Positions 10,459-23,850 of a stretch of 64,000 nucleotides of DNA are shown here, piece after piece. Below the pieces are notes generated by a model that was not told where the DNA came from, did not search any database, and saw only the letters and a list, made by a program, of their open reading frames with translations. The first letter of the stretch is position 1; each line of letters begins with the position of its first letter. Location: the NCBI GenBank assembly GCA_030562195.1, contig JAUJPP010000011.1, positions 2,232,001 to 2,296,000 on the forward strand, in the 5' to 3' direction. This stretch comes from Nipponacmea schrenckii (Eukaryota > Mollusca > Gastropoda > Lottiidae). The position numbers and the translations under genes were made by a program.

Positions 10459-12462
10459 CTAGAGCCACACGTGGCACAGAGTGGGACTTTGCTAACGTTG
10501 CCAAATTGCAACAAACAGCCCGAAGCATTTGATTTTCTGGGAGAAACTGGCCAAAGCAACGAGGTATCTGTGTGCAAAGTACCTTTTGAAAAACGTTATT
10601 TCCTACACACGTAGAGCGCTGACCGACATAAATGAAAAATTGTAAGTTTACCCGGATGTGCCACGCCCATCTCATTTATTTTTGCGTAAATCTAATCATA
10701 TTTGAAATGTATATTAACGGTACAAATTTGAAGCTTGAAAAACTAATAGATCACGAGATATACACAAATACATTTCAAAAAAGCAAAATGTACTTTAATT
10801 TTAAAAGTGCAAAAATTAAATTTTCATTTTAAAAACTTTTGTTATTCTTTGATGGAAAGTAGACAAAAAGCGCCTTAAGAATCTGAAAAAAATAACCCTC
10901 TAAATTAATTAGGTCACGCTCTAGAGCACTCCAAATTTGTGAATATTGCTGTTTTCGGGCAGCTATAAAACCGGAAGTTGACGTCGGAGGTCAAATGTCA
11001 AACAATTAAATGATAGATAAGGTCAATGACCTTTGACCTACAAAAGGTCAAGGTCACCAATCGTCAAGGTCATGAGAAATAAGCTTCCAAAATTAGAAAA
11101 AATTAACCGGTTTGCTAGTGTCGAGAAATTGCAACAAACAGGCCGAATCATCTGATTTTCTGGGATGAACTGGCCAAAGCAATAAGGTATCTGTGTGCAA
11201 AGTACTTTTTAAAAAAAACGCTTTTTCCTACAGACGTAATTCGCTGACCCATGAAAAGGGTAAATTCGAAATTTACACGGATGTGCCACGCCCATCTCAA
11301 TTTTTTTTAGCGTGAATCTAATCACATTCAAAATGTATATTCACGGTACAAATTTGAAGTTTGTACATTTAATAGATCACGAGATATACACACATACATT
11401 TCAAACAATCGTAAATACAGCAAATTGTACTGTTATGTTCAAAAATCAAAAAGTTCAATTTTCATTTTACAAACTTTTGTTATATATCGTTGGAAAGAGG
11501 ACAAAAAGCACCTTAAGAATCTGGAGAAAATAACGCTCTAAATTTATGAGGTCACACTCTAGAGCTACCCAAAGTTGCGAATTTTGCTGTTTTCGGGCAG
11601 CTATAAAACCGGAAGTAGACGTTGGAGGTCAAAGGTCAAAGTAGCAACTGATAGCCAAGGTCAATGACCTTTGACCTACTAAAGGTCACGGTCACCAAAG
11701 GTCAAGGTCACGAGAAATAAGCCCCCAAACTTAGAAAAAATTCAACCGGATGTTGCAAAAATGCAAAAGCGAAATTCAAAAATCGGCTCGCAATGTTTTT
11801 TTCGCAATCGACTGAGGATTCCAGAAATGTAATTATCGCAGAAATTAGACATAACCCTGAGGCCCCATTTTTACTTTTACAAAAAAGTAACATTTCAAGA
11901 TGGCGGCCAAAGTTTCACTTCCGGTTCGGATTTTTTCTTCTTCGTTTTTTTGTGTTCTCATTTAATTAAGATTGACATAAATTTTGTTTCGATACACCAA
12001 TTACAGCATAAGTGGGTCAACCGGAAGTTTAAACCCTTTTTACGTTGAAACCGGAAATGAAGCCAAAATTTTGACTCTGTCAATGTTTTTATATTCGTGA
12101 CACTTGAAGGTACCCAAATTTTCAGATCAATCGGTCTTAAAATGGCAAAGTTGCAAAATTGTGCAAAATACGGCAAAAAAATGTATGCTATGAATTTCCG
12201 AATTTCGAAATTTTTTAACTACTATCTTGTTGGAAATTGTTTCAAGTTTTCAAAAATGGAAACCCGAAGAAAATCGATCAAAAATTGCGACTTCTAGAGC
12301 CACTGACCGACTTTTTAAGCATGTTGCAATGTAGCACTTCCGGTTTTGCAAAAATGTTCCATTTTATATTTATGCAACACGTCGCCACTACAGAAGGTCT
12401 AGGGAAGTTGAGACAATGTTGCAACTATTGCAGTCTAGGCGCAGTGAGGTGTGTAAATTTCG

Positions 12463-12493
<31 letters not shown>
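10459..12493 (+). repeat. Family I unit 7 (complete)
   Basis: The CTAGA head abuts the previous A tract directly with no H2 hairpin. Modules A, B and C (second subtype, AAGATGGCGGCC near 11898) lead to a long A tract of 31 at 12463-12493. It is almost identical to unit 9. Confidence 0.85.
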
Positions 12494-12495
<2 letters not shown>

Positions 12496-13948
12496 ATTGA
12501 CAAACCGAAAACAAACTGGGACTTTGCGGTAGCAAAGTCCCACAACTAGAGCCACACGTGGCACAGAGTGGGACTTTGCTAACGTTGCAAAATTGCAACA
12601 AACAGGCCGAAACATCTGATTTTCTGGTAGAAACTGGCCAAAGCAACGAGGTATCTGTGTGCAAAGAATTTTTTGGAAAAACGTTATTTCCTACTGACGT
12701 AATTCGCTGACCTATATAAATGCTAAATTGATAGTTTACCCGGATGTGCCACGCCCATCTCATTCTTTTTTTGCGTGAATCTAATCACATTCAAAATGTA
12801 TATTCACAGTACAAATTTGAAGTTTGTCCATCCAATAGATCACGAGATATACACACATACATTTAAAAAAAACGTAAATACGGCAAAATGTACTTTTATT
12901 TTCAAAAATCAAAAATTTCAATTTTCATTTTAAAAACTTTTTTTATACATCGCTAGAAAGAGGACAAAAAGCACCTTAAGAATCTAAAAAAATTAACCCT
13001 CTGAATTTATGAGGTCACGCTCTAGAGCAGCCCAAAGTTGCGAATTTTGCTGTTTTCGGGCAGCTATAAAACCGGAAGTAGACGTCGGAGGTCAAAGTTC
13101 AAAGTGTCAACTAATAGCCAAGGTCAATGACCTTTGACCTACTAAAGGTCAAAGTCACCAAAGGTCAAGGTCACGAGAAATAAGCCCCCAAACTTCGAAA
13201 AAATTCAACCGGATGTTGCAAAAATGCAAAAGCAAAATTCAAAAATCGGCTCCCACAGTTTTTTTCGTAATCGACTAAAGCTACAAGAAATGTAAACATC
13301 GCGGAAATTAGACATTACCCTGAGGCCCCATTTTGAGTTTTACAAAAAAGTGACATTTCAAGATGGCGGCCAAAGTTTCACTTCCGGTCCGGATTTTTTC
13401 TTCTTCATTTTTTTGTCTTCTAATTTAATTAAGATTGACATAAATTTTGTTGCGATACATCAATTACAGCACAAGTAGGTCAACCGGAAGTTTAAACCCT
13501 TTTTACGTTGAAACCGGAAATGAAGCAAAAATTTTGACTCTGCCAATGTTTTTAAATTCATGACACTTGAAGGCACACAAATCTTCAGATCAATCGGTCT
13601 TAAAATAGCAAAGTTGCAAAAATGTGCAAAATACGGCAAAAAAATGTGTGCTACGAATTTTCGAATTTCGAAATTTTTCAACTGCTATCTTGTTGGAAAT
13701 TATTTCAAGTTTCTAAAAATGCAAACCCGAAGAAAATCGATCAATAATTGCGACTTCTAGAGCCACTGACCGACTTTTTAGGCATGTTGCAACGCAGCAC
13801 TTATGGTTTTGCAAAAATGTTCCAATTTATATTTAATAGAAACGTCGCCACAACAGAAGGTTTAGAGAAGTTGTGAAATTGCTGCAACTATTGCAGCCTA
13901 GGCTGTGTGAGGTGTGTAAATTTCGAAAAAAAAAAAAAAAAAAAAAAA
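12494..13948 (+). repeat. Family I unit 8, single-module version
   Basis: This unit is only ~1.45 kb. After H2 (12518-12541) and the CTAGA head (12546) there is one A/B module instead of two. It begins like A (GCAAAGAATTTTTTGG) and changes to B-type sequence (GTAATTCGCTGACC) within ~60 bp, as expected for unequal exchange between A and B. Module C and A23 (13926-13948) follow. Confidence 0.8.
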
Positions 13949-15971
13949 GACAAACCGAAAACAAACTGGGACTTTGCGGTAGCAAAGTCCCACAACTAGA
14001 GCCACACGTGGCACAGAGTGGGACTTTGCTAACGTTGCAAAATTGCAACAAACAGCCCGAAGCATTTGATTTTCTGGGAGAAACTGGCCAAAGCAACGAG
14101 GTATCTGTGTGCAAAGTACCTTTTGAAAAACGTTATTTCCTACACACGTAGAGCGCTGACCGACATAAATGAAAAATTGTAAGTTTACCCGGATGTGCCA
14201 CGCCCATCTCATTTATTTTTGCGTAAATCTAATCATATTTGAAATGTATATTAACGGTACAAATTTGAAGCTTGAAAAACTAATAGATCACGAGATATAC
14301 ACAAATACATTTCAAAAAAGCAAAATGTACTTTAATTTTAAAAGTGCAAAAATTAAATTTTCATTTTAAAAACTTTTGTTATTCTTTGATGGAAAGTGGA
14401 CAAAAAGCGCCTTAAGAATCTGAAAAAAAATAACCCTCTAAATTAATTAGGTCACGCTCTAGAGCAGTCCAAATTTGTGAATATTGCTGTTTTCGGGCAG
14501 CTATAAAACCGGAAGTTGACGTCGGAGGTCAAATGTCAAACAATTAAATGATAGATAAGGTCAATGACCAAAATTAGAAAAAATTAACCGGTTTGCTATT
14601 GTCGAGAAATTGCAACAAACAGGCCGAATCATCTGATTTTCTGGGATGAACTGGCCAAAGCAATAAGGTATCTGTGTGCAAAGTACTTTTTAAAAAAAAC
14701 GCTTTTTCCTACAGACGTAATTCGCTGACCCATGAAAAGGGTAAATTCGAAATTTACACGGATGTGCCACGCCCATCTCAATTTTTTTTTAGCGTGAATC
14801 TAATCACATTCAAAATGTATATTCACGGTACAAATTTGAAGTTTGTACATTTAATAGATCACGAGATATACACACATACATTTCAAACAATCGTAAATAC
14901 AGCAAATTGTACTGTTATGTTCAAAAATCAAAAAGTTCAATTTTTATTTTACAAACTTTTGTTATATATCGTTGGAAAGAGGACAAAAAGCACCTTAAGA
15001 ATCTGGAGAAAATAACGCTCTAAATTTATGAGGTCACACTCTAGAGCTACCCAAAGTTGCGAATTTTGCTGTTTTCGGGCAGCTATAAAACCGGAAGTAG
15101 ACGTTGGAGGTCAAAGGTCAAAGTAGCAACTGATAGCCAAGGTCAATGACCTTTGACCTACTAAAGGTCACGGTCACCAAAGGTCAAGGTCACGAGAAAT
15201 AAGCCCCCAAACTTAGAAAAAATTCAACCGGATGTTACAAAAATGCAAAAGCGAAATTCAAAAATCGGCTCGCAATGTTTTTTTCGCAATCTACTGAGGA
15301 TTCCAGAAATGTAATTATCGCAGAAATTAGACATAACCCTGAGGCCCCATTTTTACTTTTACAAAAAAGTAACATTTCAAGATGGCGGCCAAAGTTTCAC
15401 TTCCGGTTCGGATTTTTTCTTCTTCGTTTTTTTGTGTTCTCATTTAATTAAGATTGACATAAATTTTGTTTCGATACACCAATTACAGCATAAGTGGGTC
15501 AACCGGAAGTTTAAACCCTTTTTACGTTGAAACCGGAAATGAAGCCAAAATTTTGACTCTGTCAATGTTTTTATATTCGTGACACTTGAAGGTACCCAAA
15601 TTTTCAGATCAATCGGTCTTAAAATGGCAAAGTTGCAAAGTTGTGCAAAATACGGCAAAAAAATGTATGCTATGAATTTCCGAATTTCGAAATTTTTTAA
15701 CTGCTATCTTGTTGGAAATTGTTTCAAGTTTTCAAAAATGGAAACCCGAAGAAAATCGATCAAAAATTGCGACTTCTAGAGCCACTGACCGACTTTTTAA
15801 GCATGTTGCAATGTAGCACTTCCGGTTTTGCAAAAATGTTCCATTTTATATTTATGCAACACGTCGCCACTACAGAAGGTCTAGGGAAGTTGAGACAATG
15901 TTGCAACTATTGCAGTCTAGGCGTAGTGAGGTGTGTAAATTTCGAAAAAAAAAAAAAAAAAAAAAAAAAAA
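13949..15971 (+). repeat. Family I unit 9 (complete)
   Basis: H2 at 13968-13991 and CTAGA at 13996 precede modules A, B and C. It matches unit 7 closely, with a small deletion at the end of module A near 14570 that removes the second half of its AGGTCA cluster. A tract at 15945-15971. Confidence 0.85.
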
Positions 15972-18051
15972 GAATTGACAAACCGAAAACAAACTGGGAC
16001 TTTGCGGTAGCAAAGTCCCACAACTAGAGCCACACGTGGCACAGAGTGGGACTTTGCTAACGTTGCAAAATTGCAACAAACAGGCCGAAACATCTGATTT
16101 TCTGGGAGAAACTGACCAAAGCAACGAGGTATCTGTGTGCAAAGAATTTTTTGGAAAAACGTTATTTCCTACAGATGTAAAGCGCTGACCGATATAACTG
16201 GTAAATTGGAAGTTTACCCGTATGCGCCACTCCCATCTAAGTTACTTTTGCGTAAATCTAATCTCATACAAAATATATATTCATGGTACAAATTTGAAGC
16301 TTGTACATCTAATAGATCACGAGATATACACAAATACGTTTCAAAAAAGCAAAATGTACTTTAATTTTAAAAGTCCAAAAATTAAATTTTCATTTTAAAA
16401 ACTTTTGTTGTGCATCGCTGGAAAGAGGACAAAAGGCGTCTTCGGAATGTGAAAAAAATAACCCTCTAAATTAATTAGGTCACGCTCTAGAGCAGTCCAA
16501 CGTTGCAAATTTTGCTGCTTTCGAGCAGCTATAAAACCGGAAATAGACGTCAGAAGTCTAATGCCAAATTGTCAACTGATAGCTAAAGTCAGTGACCAAT
16601 GACCTTGTAAAGGTCAAGGTCACCAAAGGTCAAAGTCACTAGAAATAAGCCCCCAAACTAAAAAAAAAACTGATTTTTTGCAAATGTCGCAAAATTGCAA
16701 CAAACAGGCAGAAACATTTGATTTTTTGGGATAAACTGGCCAAAGTAATGAGATATGTGAATGCAAGGTACTTTTTTGAAAAACGTTATTTACTGCAGCC
16801 GTAATTCGCTGACCGATATAATTGTAAATTTGAAGTTCACCCGGATGTGCCACGCCCATCTCGTTTTTTTGGAGGGGAATCTAATCATATTCAAAATGTA
16901 TATTCACAGTAAAAATTTGAAGCTTGTACAGCTAATAGATCACGAGATATACACACATTCATTTCAAGGAAGCGAAAATACGGCAAAATGTACTTCACTT
17001 TGCAAAAATCAAAAAATTCAATTTTCATTTTACAAACTTTTGTTATATATCGTTGGAAAGAGGACAAAAAACAATCTAAGAATCTGAAAAAATTAACACT
17101 CTAAATTAATTAGGTCACGCTCTAGAGCAGCCCAAAGTTGCGAATTTTGCTGTTTTCGGGCAGCTATAAAACCGGAAGTAGACGTCGGAGGTCAAAGTTC
17201 AAAGTATCAACTGATAGCCAAGGTCAATGACCTTTGACCTACTAAAGGTCATGGTCACCAAAGGTCAAGGTCACGAGAAATAAGCCCCCAAACTTCGAAA
17301 AAATTCAACCGGATGTTGCAAAAAAGCAAAAGCAAAATTCAAAAATCGATTTCCAACATTTTGATCGCAATCGACTAAGCTTTCCAGAAATATAAACATC
17401 ACACAAATCGCTCTTACCGTAGAGGCCCCATTTTGAGTTTTACAAAAAAGTGACATTTCAAGATGGCGGCCAATGTTTCACTTCCGGTCCGGATTTTTTC
17501 TGCTTCGTTTTTTTGTCTTCTAATTTAATTAGGATTAACATAAATTTTGTTGCGATACATCAATTACAGCACAAGTAGGTCAACCGGAAGTTTAAACCCG
17601 TTTTACGTTGACATCGGAAATGAAGCAAAAATTTTGACTCTGCCAATGTTTTCATATTCGTGACACTTGAAGGCACCCAAATTTTCAGATCAATCGGTCT
17701 AAAAATAGCAAAGTTGCAAAAATGTGCAAAATACGGCAAAAAAATGTGTGCTATGAATTTTCGAATTTCGAAATTTTGTAACTGCTTTCTTGTTGGAAAT
17801 TGTTTCAAGTTTTCAAAAATGCAAACTCGAAAAAAATCGATCAAAAATTGTGGCTTCTAGAGCCACTGACCGACTTTTTAGACATGTTGCAATGCAGCAC
17901 TTCCGGTTTTGCAAAAAAGTTCCAATTTATATTCATTAACAACGTTGCCACTACAGAAGGTCTAGGAAAGTTGAATGGTTGCTGCAACTACTGTAGTTTA
18001 AGCGCAGGAAGGTGTGGAAAAATCGAAAAAAAAAAAAAAAAAAAAAAAAAA
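15972..18051 (+). repeat. Family I unit 10 (complete)
   Basis: H2 at 15996-16019 and CTAGA at 16024 precede modules A, B and C. The 3' part differs from earlier units (GTGTGGAAAAATCG instead of GTGTGTAAATTTCG before the A tract). The same variant 3' end recurs in unit 11. A26 at 18026-18051. Confidence 0.85.
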
Positions 18052-19751
18052 GACATTTCGAAAACAAACTGGGACTTTGCTGAAAGCAAAGTCCCACAAC
18101 TAGATCCCCAGGCTTCGCGAGGTTCTGACGCAGTGCGTAGCAGTTTTGTTATACGCTTTAAAACTACCCCACAAAGTATCTATAGAACACTAACGTTATT
18201 TTACAGAGTATAAGTCGTTTTTTTTAAAGCATAATTGGTTCGCTGAAACTCGTGTCATGTAGATCGCCCAAACGCATAATTCAACAAACAGTTTTTAACA
18301 ATGAAATTCGCAATTTTCAAAAGGTGATAAAACGGAAAGTATACATCGTACATCAAAATATAATATATCAATGGATAGATCTTTTCGAGAGCTATCACAT
18401 TTGTGCTGCTTACAAGGTCACCAAATTTCAAGGTAACAATATACGACCATTCGAAGTTTTTATATATTACTATCAGGTAAATATCAAAATCAAAATCAAA
18501 ATTCAAAAATCCGTTTCCAAATATGATTCAGAAATCGATATTACATTCTATAGACATCAAAATTACGCGAATCGTAGTATCTCCAGAGGCCCCATTTCGA
18601 TTTAAAGAAAATTACGCACAGTTAGTAGAGAAGAAATACAAAATTCTCAAATACTAAAAAGCGCATTTTTGATGGAAATATGTGGTTTTATATATCATTA
18701 CAAAGAGCAGATAAACTGTAATAAGATTCAATATGAATTTTTGTTATTTATAAATTAGTTCACGTGACAGAGCTCTTTAAAAATGAAAATCACAAATTTC
18801 AATCGGTTATAAAACCGGAAGTAGACATCGGACAACACATATGAATATATCATTGAATAGATATCATCAAGGGCAATAACTCATGTTCAGGTCACAAGGT
18901 CACCAAAGGTCAAGGTCACGAAATACGGGCCTTTGAAATTTTGGTCATTACCAAAAAATTAAAATGGAAATAAAAGAACATCAAAATCAAAATTAAAAAA
19001 TCGGCTCCCAAATAAAGTTGCGCAATCGACTCTAGTCACAAGATATGAAAAAATAATGAAAATCGCTTTATCACCTGAGGCCCCATTTTTAATTTTACAA
19101 AAGTTTAACATTTCAATATGGCGGCTTATCGTTTGCTTCCGGTCTGGATTTTTTCATCTTCGTTTTTTTGTATGACTATTTGTAGCATGTTGCAAAACGA
19201 ATTTTTGAAATATCTTAAGAATTCCGGAAGTTAGGTTTTTAAAATTTACAAGAGAATAACTTCAAAACCGGAATTGATGTCGAAAATTTGAAAAATTATT
19301 TAAGATCGCATTAACAATGTTTATCTACCTGTAAGTTTTCAGGTGGATGAGAATAAAACTGTAGAAGTTGAAAAAAAAGCAAAAATTAAAAATAAAAAAG
19401 TCAGCTACAAAAGTAATGAAATAAGCAGTTTAAAACTGCAGTTAAGTAGCTAGCAGTTTAAAGTAGCTAACAAAAGAAGTTCTGTCAAAATCAGTTGAAA
19501 AATAGAGGAAATAAACAGCAAAAACCCAAAATAGCGCTATTGCCCACAGCTCGTTTCCGGTTGACCTCAATGACGTCATTTTGCATTTAACAAATACAAG
19601 TCACGCAGTTTGAATAGCAGACAGCAACAGGTAGTTTGTGGCATGTCGCCTTCTTAGAGAATAATCGAATGTGAAATTCGAAAAAAAAAAAAAAAAAAAA
19701 CATTTCGAAAACAAAGCAGTGCGTTCGAAGAACGCACTGCAAAAAAAAAAA
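18052..19751 (+). repeat. Family II element (diverged relative) inside the array
   Basis: Leader and H2 (18071-18095, loop TGAAA) are followed by CTAGATCCCC at 18100. The body keeps the family I box order at low identity: ACGTTATTTTACAGAG, TATAAAACCGGAAGT near 18808, a GGTCACCAAAGGTCAAGGTCAC cluster near 18897, GAGGCCCCATTT twice, ATATGGCGGC near 19115 and CTTCGTTTTTTTGTAT. It ends GAAATTCG plus A20 (19681-19700), the H1 hairpin (19716-19740) and A11 (19741-19751). The segment at ~18480-18700 is matched by 63531-63790. The ORF at 18252-18605 is not recognisable and is probably incidental. Confidence 0.75.
19571..19578. promoter_or_regulatory. Perfect CRE palindrome TGACGTCA
   Basis: TGACGTCA lies near the 3' end of the family II element. 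It is the canonical CREB/ATF site. Its function is unknown; a single 8-mer has limited weight. Confidence 0.4.
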
Positions 19752-21834
19752 GAATTGACAAACCGAAAACAAACTGGGACTTTGCTGAAAGCAAAGTCCC
19801 ACAACTAGAGCCACACGTGGCACAGAGTGGGACTTTGCTAACGTTGCAAAATTGCAACAAAAAGGCCGAAACATCTGATTATCTGGGAGAAACTGACCAA
19901 AGCAACGAGGTATCTGTGTGCAAAGAATTTTTTGGAAAAACGTTATTTCCTACAGATGTAAAGCGCTGACCGATATAACTGGTAAATTGGAAGTTTACCC
20001 GTATGTGTCACGCCCATCTAAGTTACTTTTGCGTAAATCTAATCTCATACAAAATATATATTCATGGTACAAATTTGAAGCTTGTACATCTAATAGATCA
20101 CGAGATATACACAAATACGTTTCAAAAAAGCAAAATGTACTTTAATTTTAAAAGTCCAAAAATTAAATTTTCATTTTAAAAACTTGTGTTGTGCATCGCT
20201 GGAAAGAGGACAAAAGGCGCCTTCGGAATATGAAAAAAATAATCCTCTAAATTAATTAGTTCACGCTCTAGAGCAGTCCAACGTTGCAAATTTTGCTACT
20301 TTCGAGCAGCTATAAAACCGGAAATAGACGTCAGAAGTCTAATGCCAAATTGTCAACTGATAGCTAAAGTCAGTGACCAATGACCTTGTAAAGGTCAAGG
20401 TCACCAAAGGTCAAAGTCATTAGAAATAAGCCCCCAAACTAAAAAAAAATGATTTTTTGCAAATGTCGCAAAATTGCAACAAACAGGCAGAAACATTTGA
20501 TTTTTTGGGATAAACTGGCCAAAGTAATGAGATATATGTCTGCAAGGTACTTTTTTGAAAAACGTTATTTACTGCAGCCGTAATTCGCTGACCGATATAA
20601 ATGGTAAATCACCCGGATGTGCCACGCCCATCTCGTTTTTTTGGGGGGGGAATCTAATCATATTCAAAATGTATATTCACAGTAAAAATTTGAAGCTTGT
20701 ACAGCTAATAGATCACGAGATATACACACATACATTTCAAACAAGCGAAAATACGGCAAAATGTACTTTTCTTTGCAAAAATCAAAAACTTCAATTTTCA
20801 TTTTACAAACTTTTGTTATATATCGTTGGAAAGAGGACAAAAAACAATCTAGGAATCTGAAAAAATTAACACTCTAAATTAATTAGGTCACGCTCTAGAG
20901 CAGCCCAAAGTTGCGAATTTTGTTGTTTTCGGGCAGCTATAAAACCGGAAGTAGACGTCGGAGGTCAAAGTTCAAAATATCAACTGATAGCCAAGGTCAA
21001 TGACCTTTGACCTACTAAAGGTCAAGGTCGTCAAAGGTCAAGGTCACGAGAAATAAGCCCCCAAACTTCGAAAATATACAACCGGATGTTGCAAAAAAGC
21101 AAAAGCAAAATTCAAAAATCGATTTCAAACAATTTGATCGCAATCGACCAATCTTTCCAGAAATATAAACATCACGCAAATCGCTCTTACCGTAGAGGCC
21201 CCATTTTGAGTTTTACAAAAAAGTGACATTTCAAGATCGCGGCCAAAGTTTTACTTCCGGTCTGGATTTTTTTTTTATCGGCCAGTTTTTTTAAAAAGAT
21301 ATTGTTCAACACAAGTTTCAATGACCCGTGACAATTAGACCGGAAGTAGACCGAAAATCTGAGATTTCAACTTTGAACTCTTTTTGAGCTTAAACCGGAG
21401 GTGACGCAAAATATTTGACAATGTCATTTTGTTCAGATTTATAGTCTCTCTTAGCACCTAAAATTGGAACTTAATCGGACAGAAATTTAAAAAATGGTAA
21501 AAAAATTCGAAAATACGGCAAAAGATTGTCTGCTACGAATTTTCGAAATTCGAATTTTTTTAACTGCTATCCTATTGGATATTGTATGTAGATTCTGAAA
21601 ATGAAAACTCGATGAAAATCGGGCCAAAATTGCGCCTTCTAGATCCGAAAAACTGTTTTTAGCAAATGTTTCACTGTTGCACTTCTGTTTTTGCAAAAAT
21701 GTTCCAATTTATATTCATTAACTTTTTTGCCACTACAGAAGGTCTAGGAAATTTGAATGGTTGCTGCAACTACTGTAGTTTAAGAGCAGGAAGGTGTGGA
21801 AAAATCGAAAAAAAAAAAAAAAAAAAAAAAAAAA
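19752..21834 (+). repeat. Family I unit 11 (complete)
   Basis: H2 (19776-19800) and CTAGA (19805) precede modules A, B and C. Module B carries a G8 run at about 20642-20650. Module C diverges after about 21250 (TTACTTCCGGTCTGG onward) and resembles no other unit until its variant 3' end GAAAAATCG plus A27 (21808-21834). Confidence 0.8.
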
Positions 21835-23850
21835 GAGACATTTCGAAAACAGAGTGGGACTTTGCTAACGTTGCCAAATTTGCAACAGACAGGCCGAAAC
21901 ATCTGATTTTCTGGGAGCATATGGCCAAAGCAACGAGGTATCTGTGTGCAAAGAATTTTTTGGAAAAACGTTATTTCCTACTGACGTAATTCGCTGTCCT
22001 ATATAAATGCTAAATTGAAAGTTTACCCGGATGTGCCACGCCCATCTCATTTTTTTTTTGCGTAAATCTAATAACATTCTAAATATATATTCAAGGTACA
22101 AAATTGAAGCTTGTACATTTAAAAGATCACGAGATATGCACAAATACATTTCAAAAAGGCAAAATGTACTTTAATTTTAAAAGTGCAAAAATTAAATTTT
22201 GATTTTAAAAACTTTTCTTATACATTGCTGGAAAGTGGACAAAAGCCCCTTAAGAATCTGAAAATAATAAACCTCTAAATTAATTACGTCACGCTCTAGA
22301 GCAGTCCAAAGTTGTGAATTTTGCTGCTTTCGAGCAGCTATAAAACCGGAAATAGACGTCAGAAGTCTAATGCCAAATTGTCAACTGATAGCTAAAGTCA
22401 GTGACCAATGACCTTGTAAAGGTCAAGGCCACCAAAGGTCAAAGTCACTAGAAATAAGCCCCCAAACTAAAAAATAACTGATCTTTTGCAAATGTCGCAA
22501 AATTGCAACAAACAGGCAGAAACATTTAATTTTTTGGGATAACCTGGCCAAAGTAATGAGATATATGTATGCAAGGTACTGTTTTGAAAAACGTTATTTA
22601 CTGCAGCCGTAATTCGGTGACCGATATAAATGGTAAATTTGAAGTTCACCCGGATGTGCCACGCCCATCTCGTTTTTTTGGAGGGGAATCTAATCATATT
22701 CAAAATGTATATTCACAGTAAAAATTTGAAGCTTGTACAGCTAATAGATCACGAGATATACAAATATACATTTCAAGGAAGCGAAAATACGGCAAAATGT
22801 ACTTTTCTTTGCAAAAATCAAAAAATTCAATTTTCATTTTACAAACTTTTGTTATATATCGTTGGAAAGAGGACAAAAAACAATCTAAGAATCTGAAAAA
22901 ATTAACACTCTAAATTAATTAGGTCACGCTCTGGAGCAGCCCAAAGTTGCGAATTTTACTGTTTTCGGGCAGCTATAAAACCGGAAGTAGACGTCGGAGG
23001 TCAAAGTTCAAAGTATCAACTGATAGCCAAGGTCTATGACCTTTGACCTACTAAAGGTCATGGTCACCAAAGGTCAAGGTCACGAGAAATAAGCCCCCAA
23101 ACTTCGAAAAAATTCAACCGGATGTTGCAAAAAAGCAAAAGCAAAATTCAAAAATCGATTTCCAACATTTTGATCGCAATCGACTAAGCTTTCCAGAAAT
23201 ATAAACATCACACAAATCGCTCTTACCGTAGAGGCCCCATTTTGAGTTTTACAAAAAAGTGACATTTCAAGATGGCGGCTAATGTTTCACTTCGGGTCCG
23301 GATTTTTTTTGCTTCGTTTTTTTGTCTTCCAATTTAATTAGGATTGACATAAATTTTGTTGCGATACATCAATTACAGCACAAGTAGGTCAACCGGAAGT
23401 TTAAACCCGTTTTACGCTGAAACCGGAAATGAAGCAAAAATTCTGACTCTGCCAATGTTTTCATATTCGTGACACTTGAAGGCACCCAAATTTTCAGATC
23501 AATCGGTCTTAAAATAGCAAAGTTGCAAAAATGTGCAAAATACGGCAAAAAAATGTGTGCTATGAAATTTCGAATTTCGAATTTTTTTAATTGCTATTTT
23601 GTTGGAAATTGTTTCAAGTTTTCAAAAATGCAAACCCGACGAAAATCGGTCCAAAAATGCGAGTTCTAAAGCCACTGACCGACTTTTTAGACATGTTGCA
23701 ATGCAGCACTTCCGGTTTTGCAAAAATGTTCCAATTTATATTTAATAGAAATTTCGCCACAACAGAAGGTGTAGAGAAGATGTGAAATTGCTGCAACTAT
23801 TGCAGCCTAGGCTGTGTGCCCTGTGTAAATTTCGAAAAAAAAAAAAAAAA
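21835..23850 (+). repeat. Family I unit 12, head lost
   Basis: After the leader ACATTTCGAAAAC the sequence goes directly to AGAGTGGGACTTTGC. The H2 hairpin, CTAGA and head hairpin are absent. Modules A, B and C (AAGATGGCGGCT near 23270) follow, ending in A16 at 23835-23850. Confidence 0.85.

Noticed and set aside
351..15971. Recurring ORFs in family I units (for example those reading MHTDTSLLWPVSPRKS on the minus strand and MLNFFQIDHTKNKK on the plus strand)
   Set aside because: They recur because the DNA repeats are nearly identical. Frames break at indels between copies, some run through poly(A) as lysine or phenylalanine runs, and none has a recognisable domain.
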